A DNA stretch of 64,000 nucleotides from the NCBI GenBank assembly GCA_030280995.1, contig JASXTE010000002.1:16622683-16686682 (forward strand), read 5' to 3'. Each line of letters begins with the position of its first letter. Position 1 is the stretch's first letter. A program made the translations under genes and the position numbers. The notes beneath the pieces are model-generated. The model made no database searches and was not told where the DNA came from. It worked only from the letters and a program-made list of their open reading frames with translations. Origin of the DNA: Hemileia vastatrix (taxonomy: Eukaryota; Basidiomycota; Pucciniomycetes; Pucciniales; Zaghouaniaceae). Shown in pieces: positions 24,136-33,230 of this stretch.

Positions 24136-25865
24136 TTACACCCAAGCATATGTGCCTGAAAATGAGGTGATTCATATATTTGGGATTTATATAGTGGATT
24201 TAGAGGAGGAATTTATGCAAAAATTATTAGAGAACTATTCATCTGATGCAGATTTGTATAAATTTTCCACCATCCTAAATGATTCGACAAATGCCTCAAT
24301 GAGTGTGTTAATTAAATCTTTACCCCCAAATTATAGAAATGCATTGGAAAAAGGAAAATTATTAATTGAAGATGAATATTTATTACTGGAAAAAACTAAG
24401 TAATGTAATAGTTATACCTCCATCTATGAAAGAGTTAATAATAAGTATTTGCAAAGATGACATCTTAGCTGGTTTTTTTGATTTTTATAAATCATTAAAT
24501 AGAGTTAAAAACACAGCCTGGTGGATAAACATGAAATAAGATGTAAAAAAATACATTGACACATGTGAATCACTGCACAATATGGGGGGGCGGACTTGTT
24601 AGCAAGTCCGCAACCTTGGACTCAAATTCACCATAGATTGAACACACATTAAGCTATTGAAAAAGGAACCATACAATCAGGGATGAACACCACTCAACAG
24701 AACAGTTTTAGGTGGGTGTTCAAGTAGAGTTCAGTATGGGTTCAGTATGAGTTCAGTCTAAGTTCAGGTTGGGGACTTGCTAGAAAGTCCACCCCCTATA
24801 TTGTGTAGTGAATATTGCCAAAAATCTAAAAAATTAACTGGTAAGAGAGCTGGGTTATTAAAAAAAATAGAGCAGCCAAAAACACCATTGGAAATTATAA
24901 ACATAAACTTTGTGACTGGTTTGCCTTTAGCAGGAGAAGAAAGCTATAATTCTTGCTGGGTATTGTGGATAGACTAACAAAAATATTTAATCTTATTCCT
25001 AACCATAAAGAGGTATCTACATAAGACTTTTCATTGATATGGAGGACTCAAATAATGAATACTTTTGGGTTCCCCAAAGCCATAATCTCTGACAGAGACC
25101 CAAAATTTACTTCAGAATTCTGGACATCTTTGATGGAAATTTCAGGATTTCAATTGAAATTTTCTACAACACACCATCCACAGACTGGTGGGCTAGCTTA
25201 GAGAATGATACAGACTCTAGAAGATATGATCAGAAGATATTTTGCTATTGGATTAGAGTACAAATGCAATGATAAATTCACACATGACTAAGTAAAATTG
25301 ATTCCTGGCCTTGAATTTTCTTATAATAGAAAAACTCATTCTGTAAAGAGAAGAAACCATTTGAACTCTTGCTGGAGTATGCTCCAAATACACCAGAAAA
25401 TCTTTTAAAAAAACTATCAAAGTTATACATACACCCTGGTAATAAATCTTTTATTCATATTCTGCAGATGTGTAGAAAGAATTCCGGAGAATGCATTCAG
25501 AAAGCATTTGAGTATGGAAAGAAAAGATGGGATAAATGCCATAAAGAATTTGAATTTAAAAAATGAGATGAAGTCCTTATTTCAACACTACATTTTAATT
25601 TACAATTTAATGTTAAATTAAAATATCCTTTTGTGGGATCTAAAAATTCAACAAAAATTTTGGTAATAATTCTGCAGAAGTCATACTATATGCCCCATAT
25701 GATAGGAAACATCCAGTTTTCCCTATCTCATTATTAAAACCTTACCATGCAAATGATCTTGTTTTATCTCCAAAAGGAAGAGGAAGGCCTAACAAGAAGG
25801 CTGAAGAACTTGTGGAAAAAGCAGAGATTAAAAAAATACTCAAGAAAATAATCCTTACTCAATAG
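24136..25865 (+). pseudogene. Gypsy integrase fragment, plus strand
   Basis: Homologous to the 3' part of gypsy copy A but on the opposite strand. It starts within the RNase H/integrase linker (AYVPENEVIHIFGIYIVDL), continues to the integrase zinc-binding part (TCES.. / ..EYCQKSKKLTGKRAG, split by a MITE at 24571-24810), and on into the DDE core, readable in broken frames as FGFPKAIISDRDPKFTSEFW and THHPQTGG. Multiple stops and frameshifts make it non-functional. A purine-rich GGGTGGGTGAG precedes the LTR-like start at 26156, consistent with a polypurine tract. Confidence 0.8.
24571..24810. mobile_element. CACTA-ended MITE, 240 bp, in gypsy fragment
   Basis: Ends CACTGCACAATATGGGGGGC and, reverse complemented, CACTACACAATATAGGGGGT. 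It is flanked by AAT at 24568-24570 and 24811-24813. It interrupts the integrase zinc-binding region exactly, with the codon series resuming after the duplication. Same family as 30025-30285. The left arm contains GGACTTGTTAGCAAGTCC. Confidence 0.88.
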
Positions 25866-26155
25866 AAAGGAAATGAGTATTTGTTGATACAAGGGAAAAT
25901 AAAGTGAATTTGACAGGTGGATACCTGAAAATGAAATTTAAAATCTTTCCTCCCTTCTTAAAAAATTTAAAAAGAAATAATTTTCTGTCAAGCCTGCTGA
26001 GAGTTTAAAACCAGTACTCATAATATCTTATTATGTTTTATTTCTTTAGAGAATTATTCTTTAATGCTACAGATTTTTCTGAATACCTAAAAAATGAAAA
26101 TTAATAAAATGTATATATTATCATTTGTTCTATTGTTTTTTGGGTGGGTGAGTGT

Positions 26156-26682
26156 CAGCCTGGATATTCCCAGGACTTATAAAGACAAGCATATAAAATA
26201 TTATAGACATTTTTATTAGACATGGGGATAATAATTAAGTATATACAATATATATACATTAGTGAAATAAGTCATTTACTACAGTATATGCCATTAGAAT
26301 ACCTTTAATACATGCATATACCCGTATTTTATAGGTCTTATTTACTTAATAATAAGTCAGAATATTTTAAAGCAATCTTAATTACCTTATAAATAAGTTT
26401 ACATAATCTTTAAGTGTTCTTAATGTTGTTTTTTCATTATTATATTGAAATAATTGATATATGTGTTTTAAATCACTTAAAAGTTAAATATATATGCACT
26501 ATAAGCTTAATAATTTTAAAATTATGCTTTGAAAGATCAATTTACCTTATTTAGAGCAATTGATTTGCATATTTAAATTTCCAAAAATAGTACTTCTAAA
26601 AATTGATGTTTTTTATGCTAAAAATGACTTATGTGTATTGACCTCATACTGCCTGCATTTGTCCCACATGCATAGCTTCATT
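26156..26682 (+). mobile_element. LTR-like sequence, split by Harbinger insertion
   Basis: Starts TGTCAGCCTGGATATTCCCA just after the purine-rich end of the plus-strand gypsy fragment, so it is probably that element's 3' LTR. It is cut at 26682 by the Harbinger element (target ATT) and presumably resumes at 30292; a TATA-like GATTATATAAGG lies at about 30929. The true 3' end was not located. Confidence 0.55.
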
Positions 26683-26990
26683 AGGGGGTGTCAGTTCTGG
26701 CAAATCCGCACTTACAAATCTGCACTTAAATTTGACCAAATCCGCACTTAAATAAGTGCGGATTTCCAAAACACACTAGCCCCAATACTGGTGGATTTCA
26801 AAATGAAATAAGTCACTTATTTCACTCAAATCCGCACTTTCTCAACCAAAAGTGCTGATTTCACCATCAAGTCCCATTTCACTGATTTGTCAGCATCATC
26901 CCATTCATACGCAGCACTCCGCAGCATAACACTTCATAACTCAAAACATTGTACATCACTTACATCTTAATATCATATCATATAAGAGTC

Positions 26991-28250
26991 ATGCCTTCCT
27001 CACTTTCAAATCATGATAAATTACATAAAGCAATGACTTTCATGGCGCTTGAACTGCTCTTGGACTCTGATTCCAACTCTGATCTAGAAGAAGATTTTGT
27101 CGTTTTATCAAAAATGGCCAGGAAACGTTACCTTCTTCCCAGAAAGCCTCAAGTACTTCATACCCCCAAGTACACCATCCAAACACTTCTTAACCTATCT
27201 ACACCCAGTTTTAGACAGCTGTTCAGGACTTCTCAGGAATGTTTCCTTAAATTGCTTGAGCTTATTCAGGATCATCCCATATTTCACAATAATTCTCAAA
27301 AAGAACAACGACATCCTTCAATTCAATTGGCCATCACACTATGTCGTTTGGGTTCAAATGGTAATGGAGCCGCTTTGAAACGTTTAGAAAATGTCTTTGA
27401 TTTAGGGTATGGTTCAGTTAACACTTATACCAAACGATGTATCACTGCCATCAACTCCTTGGAATCTCAACTTCTCACCTGGCCAACAAAAGAAGAGCGA
27501 CTTGAATCATCTCAGGTTATGCAAGCAGAGGGCTTTCCAGGATGTATTGGTTTAGTTGATGGTACTACTATTCCTTTGAGCCAGAAACCTGCTCAAGGTG
27601 GAAACAATTACTTTGACCGTAAAAAGAGGTAGATTATTTTTAACTCCTTTCATCCTCCTTGAAACTAACACAAACAAATATATCTTCTTTATAGATATTC
27701 AATTAACGTTCAGCTTATATGTGACGTAAACAAAAAATTTATATCATTCTTCGCTGGCTATCCTGGCTCATGTCATGACTCCTACGTCTTCCAAAGAATG
27801 CATATTTCAAATGAACCTGAAAAATTCTTTGATGAAAATCAGTATCTTCTTGCAGATTCTGCTTATGTGAATGGAAAGTATGTACTTCCTGCTTTTCGGG
27901 GAGCAGCTTCAGAAGACAGTCAAAACGCCAAATTCAACAATCATTTGGCAAAGTCAAGAGTCCGTATTGAACATTCTATTGGAATCTTGAAAGGCCGTTT
28001 TTCTAGTTTAAGGGAATTAAGAAGTCCTCTTAGAAATAAATCTGAAATGGAGGCGGTGATCAACTGGATTCTGTGTTGCACTATACTTCATAACCTACTT
28101 GCTGACCTCAAAGATCAATGGTTAGAGCTGTATGAAGATGAACAAGTTGATTCACCTCCGACTATATCCAACACTTCTATTTCTCAATCAACTAGTATAA
28201 GGGCGAAAATCCTTCCAATAACACTCCAACATTTTTCAACGCAATTTTAA
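26991..28250 (+). CDS. Harbinger transposase (DDE_Tnp_4 / nuclease HARBI1-like)
   Basis: Two exons, 26991-27628 and 27695-28250, joined by a 66-bp GT-AG intron that restores the frame (AG|A). The start is Met 26991, MPSSLSNHDKLHKAM, conserved in the decayed copy at 13201. The catalytic residues are visible: GLVDGTTIPLSQ (first Asp), GYPGSCHDSYVF (second Asp) and RIEHSIGILKGRF (Glu). No internal stops were seen, giving about 398 residues, a normal size for the family. Such proteins cut and paste the element and work together with the element's Myb-like partner, here encoded convergently on the other strand. Whether the gene is expressed cannot be seen from sequence. Confidence 0.92.
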
Positions 28251-28418
28251 TTTTTTTCTCTTTCTCTTCAAATTATCAATTTGCATGTATTATTCACTGA
28301 GAATGGTAAATTTTTTTGCATATTTTTTTGGTTTTTGAATTTGCTGTTAAAGTCTTATTTTTTTTCTCTCTGTGTTTTCTTTCATCAACTCAACATGAAA
28401 TCGCATATTTTCAGCAAA

Positions 28419-28564
28419 CACCACACAATATAGGGGGAGGACTTGCTAGCAAGTCCGCAACTTGAAGTCAGATGGAAATCAGATGGAACTCAGACTGAAG
28501 TAATACTGAACTTTCACTTGAAGTATCACACAAATAACAATGGATCTATATTGAAAACATAGTG
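28419..28564. mobile_element. Small CACTA-ended MITE inside Harbinger
   Basis: The left end CACCACACAATATAGGGGG and following AGGACTTGCTAGCAAGTCC match the 30025 MITE closely. A degenerate right end CTATATTG..CATAGTG is followed by AAA, which also precedes the left end (28416-28418). The short A-only duplication makes the right boundary uncertain. Confidence 0.55.
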
Positions 28565-28833
28565 AAAGTGTGAGGATAACTGAATGGAAGCCAGAAAAAA
28601 TCATTCCATGAGTCTACTCAATGCAAAGTATTTTTTGAAACAGCTTATTAAAATAATACTTTATTAAATTAATTTGATCAATAAAAATTGATTGACAATA
28701 TTGCAATTCTTAAATACAATAATTTTATTAAAAAATTTCAGATTACATATAAAAAAAATCAGTGACTTTTTCTATTACTTACAACTGTTTTTACAGAATT
28801 GAAAACTATGTTTCAGCTAATATTTTATGGAAG

Positions 28834-28867
28834 TGAACTCTGTTCTTCGCCCGAAGAACAGAGTTCA
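28834..28867. repeat. Perfect 16-bp-arm palindrome
   Basis: Arms TGAACTCTGTTCTTCG (28834-28849) and its exact reverse complement (28852-28867) separated by 2 bases. It overlaps the 3' end of the Myb-like gene, in the convergent space between the two Harbinger genes. Confidence 0.85.
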
Positions 28868-29654
28868 TCCTCCTATTTTCACACTCTGTTTGCACCAATC
28901 TCCATCCCTTTCAATTCTATCAACACATGCGAAGAATTGAAGAAAAAAAAAAAGTAAACATACATTTAAATTTTGGGCCTCTGAGGATTCAGATCTTCTG
29001 CGATATAATTGTTCTGCTTGATAGTTGGGATCATCTTCAGCTGAACTATGGTTAGAAGGTGGAGGGGATTGATCTTCTTCAAGTAAAGGTGTGTTGGGAG
29101 GATTATAGGAAGGTTTGGATCCAGAAGGTATATGCTTAGTAGTATCGTGTAGAAACCAAGGGTTTACATCAACTCGGGTGCCAAAAAGATTATCCATTTC
29201 CTCATAGAAAGGACACATGACATTGAGCTTTTCGGAAACAGTAGTAATTCCAATCTCCAAATCATCATCGTCAATACCAAAGCCAGTTTCATTTACAGCA
29301 TGATGAGTCTTTTTATATTTTGAATGGTAACTCTTAAATCTCTCCTTCATTTGTTTAGGATTGATATCGATTCTCCCCCTTGTTTTCTTCCTTACTTCAT
29401 TGGCCATCAACAAGTAGCCATTAACCTTTGAAGAAGGTGGACGTCCAATACGAGTGGACTTTTCACATCCAAAACATGCTTCAAAATTTGATTTTATTTT
29501 AAGGAAGTTGATTATGATGAGATAATCATCCTTTTTAAGCTGACCTGAACCTGCCTTTGATTTTTCAGGTGTAGGGCTTGCTTTACAAGGAGACTTTTGT
29601 GACGAAGCAGATTTTTGAGTTACCTTTTGAGATTTGGAATGTCTGGGAGGCATT
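28865..29654 (-). CDS. Harbinger-associated Myb/trihelix-like DNA-binding protein
   Basis: The start chosen is Met 29654 (MPPRHSKSQK); an upstream in-frame Met exists 7 codons earlier. The N-terminal 50 residues are basic and Ser/Pro-rich. The region about residues 45-165 (DDYLIIINFLKIKSNFEACFG.., NPKQMKERFKSYHSKYKK, MCPFYEEMDNLFG) looks like the Myb/SANT-like module with a GC-rich linker that accompanies Harbinger transposases and binds the element ends for nuclear import and DNA recognition. An acidic/Ser-rich tail follows (LLEEDQSPPPSNHSSAEDD). A GTATGT donor with a T-rich tract follows NLN, so the last residues may be spliced differently. The call rests on context and composition; no direct domain search was possible. 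Confidence 0.75.
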
Positions 29655-30024
29655 ATGAAACTGGCACATAACAAGAAAAAAGATTAAAAAGTAGAAGAAA
29701 TAAGTAAAAAAGAATGTAAACATGCCTGGTCAAAATATTGAAAATGTCAGGAAGGGGTGTGTGCCGAGGATTGATGGGTAGGTAGCGAGGAAGGTCAGTG
29801 TGTCACATGTTACAGGGATGGGGTAAGAAAGGAAGGGATGTTTTGTGGCCAAAATGTGGTTGTGAAAAAAAACGGGAAAAAAGTGCTGATTTGAGGTCAT
29901 AACTGACACCCTTTTTTGAAATAAGTGACTTTTTTGCAAAATTTAAGTGCTGATTTGTAAGTGCTGATTTGGTTTGAAATCCGCACTTAATTTAAGTGCG
30001 GATTTGCCAGAACTGACACCCCCT

Positions 30025-30285
30025 CACTACGCAATATAGGGGGTGGACTTGCTAGCAAGTCCTCAACCTGAACTCAGATGGAACTCAGATGGAACTCAGA
30101 CTGAACTCATACTGAACCCATACTGAACTCTACTTGAACACCCACCTAAAACTGTTCTGCTGAGTGGTGTTCATCCCTGATTGTATGGTTCCTTTATCAA
30201 TAGCTCAATGTGTGTTCAACCTGTGGTGAGTTTGGGTCCAAGGTTGCGGACTCGCTAGCAAGTCCGCCCCCCATATTGTGTGGTG
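30025..30285. mobile_element. CACTA-ended MITE, 261 bp, at Harbinger border
   Basis: Ends CACTACGCAATATAGGGGGT and, reverse complemented, CACCACACAATATGGGGGGC. It is flanked by CCT (30022-30024 and 30286-30288). Each arm contains the perfect or near-perfect palindrome GGACTTGCTAGCAAGTCC. The interior has repeated GAACTCAGATG and CTGAACTC units. The duplicated CCT comprises the last bases of the Harbinger right repeat. Confidence 0.9.
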
Positions 30286-30291
30286 CCTATT

Positions 30292-32084
30292 ATTAAGGAA
30301 GTTAGTAATTTCACACTAAACTACCCCACAGTATATTCTCTACATGTGTAAATATTCTAAAAAGAATCAAGATGTGCTTATTTAGTCTCCTAATTTAGTT
30401 ATTGGTGCATTGACTTCATTATATACACTAATTTCATTAATAACCTCAAAATTGGTGCCCAGTTTTCACAGGCACACTTAAAATTTCCTATTTAGTCAAG
30501 AATTTAACCCTGAAAGTTCCTGCAAAGACTCTGAATTCAATAACCCCACATTTCAAGTCTTCTTTTGGGTTTCCCAATGGGTTTTTAGGCTATAGTGGTT
30601 ATTTTTAAATGGGGATTTCACATATAAATATTTTATAATTAATGTCTTAATTTTTACTTTTGGAATCTCTTAATTAGGCATTATTTTTAGGTCTTTTTTT
30701 TCTTACTTAGTCTTTTATTTTAACAATTTCACGCATATACTCGCTTTTTGGTTTATTACTTTATTTTGATGGATTAACCCAGGTTGTTTTTATATTTTGG
30801 CACATGATATTATTCTTTTTTTTCATTGTATAGTCCTTGGGCTGAAGAGAATGTGTAACTTCTAAATTTCAGTGCCATTGGCTGTGTAAAGGATTGTTGA
30901 TTCAAGGGGTGAATACTGGGGATTCATGATTATATAAGGAGGAGGTTTTTGGGAAATTATTCTACATACTTTATCACCATATTTAACCATACAACCATAC
31001 AATTAAAATACATATTAATTATTACAGTTAAAGTCTTTTAAATATTGTTTTATTCAATTCTCTCTATTTTTCTACCTACTTTAAGCTGTATACAATTTAT
31101 ATTAAGTAATATTAAATTACTGAGACCATTATATTGAATTATATTTTAATACTTAATTGGATTTGGGTAGCACTATTCATACTGGACCATTAAAATCCTC
31201 TAGATAACTGAATAATCAAACTATTCCTGTCTCTGTACTTGAAATCACCCTAAAAATTAGTATGCCTTTATTTTCAAATGCATCAAACTAAAAATAATGG
31301 TGATATTAAATTAAAAATGGGCCATTAATTTTGCTCCAAATTTAATTTTTTCAATTAAATTAATTATTTTTCTTATTCTATCAAATTTTCTTACTCTAGT
31401 CTCCATTTAAAAATTTTGGCACCTTCAAGAAGGTGCCCTCCCCAATTAGACTACCATAGTTCAATTATGGATAGGAACCTGTTAGCAGATGCCAAGTTTT
31501 TTTAATGGTAATTTAGTCTACATTAGTACTCAACTTTATTCAATTTTTTAATCTATTTTATCTATTTTCAATAAATATCACCAAGGGAAATTTTAGGGTG
31601 ACTTTCTAGAAGTTCCCTTTACTTATCACTTGTTAGAACACTAATTAATCCACTAATTGAACTTAGTTTAAGGTTGGTTGTGCACAAAGACACACAAAGG
31701 CAAAATTTAGTTTCTGAATATATTCTGAACATCTTCCAGCCATGTACAAACTGGGCTAAAACAAGGTTACACATGAGGACTTTCTAGTACATCCCCCTCA
31801 CATTTTCCCCCTGGTAAGTGATACATGTGGAAAGGAAAAGTGGGAGGGTATAGATTTAATGAGCCTCCTTCTTAGTAAAAATTTGCAGTTTCATTTTTTT
31901 ATTAATTTATTACTTTTATATGTTTTATATAAATTCTTTTTGAACTTCAGAGGAATATATGGCTTTATGAAAGCCTATGAGATCCCTTGATAAAATTATC
32001 ATTATCTGTAGTTCTACAATATAGTCAGTATACCTTTTAATCTTTTTTAACACTTACTTCTTTGAGAAAATAAAAGAACATAGA
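30292..32084. other. AT-rich repeat DNA, probable LTR continuation
   Basis: No gene recognised. The first part is probably the rest of the LTR split by Harbinger. The hairpin GGCACCTTCAAGAAGGTGCC lies at about 31420-31440. Ends of the LTR could not be fixed. Confidence 0.45.
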
Positions 32085-32089
32085 ATAAC

Positions 32090-33225
32090 TGTCAGCCAGG
32101 CTATTCCAGGAGTCCAGTAAATGATATGTAACTTATAAAACCTGAAAGAGTGGGTAAGAATTGTATTTAATGAATATAAATTAATATTTTATTGCATAAT
32201 AAAATTATATAAGTATTTTATTATATACAAGTGTTATATTAATTTTATTGGTTATATAAATTTTTATATACAGTTAAATTGAACATAATGTAATATATTC
32301 TACAAATAATGGCGCATTTTTATGTTATTTAATAATTATAAATTTATATTTAATTAATTAAAAAACATATATTATAATTATAAGTGTAAAATTGACTTAT
32401 AATATATGTAAATTAATTATTTAAATTTATATATTAAATAACACCTTTTCATATAATACTAAACAATAATTAATGAAGCTTCTTTTGACCCTTAATTGTG
32501 TCAGGAAAACCCAATTAATTAATTTATACTAAATTGAGATTAATTACATGTTTTGTTGCGTCAAAGTATTTTTTGTTTCACTTAAAATATCCTTAAATCA
32601 GACTGTACCATCTGTTTGGAATTATTTTTCTCATATTTCCTATGTTCCAATCTTGTTTAGTTATTCACTATTTTTACTTACTGATTTGGGAATTAATGGC
32701 CGAAAAATTGGATTCTTAATTGGGGTTTTAATTATTTGTTTCATATTTTTCTCTACATTGTTATGTTTCATTTACTCTTTGATATATTTGTTTTATTCTA
32801 TTCTAATCATTGTATTTACAAATATAGTGGCGCTTCAGAGGACCCATTGCCTATCAAAGGGCCTTGGATAATCCCCTGTAGCCTCATCACTTATTATACA
32901 CTCCACAAATTAAATAATATTTTACTACGTTTATATTTTTTTATTAGTAATACAATTCTAATTAAAATTCTATATAACAATTTAAAGGTTGCTTTAAGTC
33001 TGATAGTAATTAAAAATGTTTGCCGCGCAGAACCCTTACATTAAATAATATTATTATTAATAAATCCTAAGTTTTTGTCATCTCTCAAGTTACTCGCCGC
33101 TGTTTTCCTTTTAAATAAATTAAATATTCTATTGTAGTTTATTTCTTTTATTTTTCCCTTGTCCTCCTCCTTTTCTCCTCCTTTTCTCCTCTTTTCCTTA
33201 CCTTCTTCTAGACGACTGACCGACA
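32090..33225 (+). mobile_element. Solo LTR, copy 2 (plus orientation)
   Basis: Starts TGTCAGCCAGGCTATTCCAG and ends GACTGACCGACA, flanked by a perfect 5-bp duplication ATAAC (32085-32089 and 33226-33230). It is 1136 bp long. It is an inverted relative of the 6411-7712 LTR: the ends, the GGCGCTTCAGAGG..CCCTGTAGCC box (about 32828-32883) and the pyrimidine-rich tract before the end (rich in CTCCTTTTC) correspond. No internal domain remains, as expected from LTR-LTR recombination. Confidence 0.9.
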
Positions 33226-33230
33226 ATAAC

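Larger units (their letters stand above)
26683..30024 (+). mobile_element. PIF/Harbinger DNA transposon, apparently intact
   Basis: Terminal inverted repeats are identical for 32 bp; both start AGGGGGTGTCAGTTCTGGCA. The left flank ATT is 26680-26682. The right flank ATT (30289-30291) is reached after removing the MITE inserted at the right border. Inside are two convergent genes, as in autonomous Harbinger elements: a DDE transposase (26991-28250, +) and a Myb/trihelix-like protein (29654-28865, -). Both ends carry several subterminal copies of CCGCACTTA or variants. A small MITE (28419-28564) is inserted between the genes. Confidence 0.9.

Noticed and set aside
6411..33225. A single giant transposon with 1.3-kb terminal inverted repeats (Maverick/Starship-like)
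   Set aside because: Each arm has its own perfect 5-bp duplication (TATAT versus ATAAC) and TG..CA ends, so they are separate solo LTRs; no DNA polymerase, tyrosine recombinase or capsid genes lie between.
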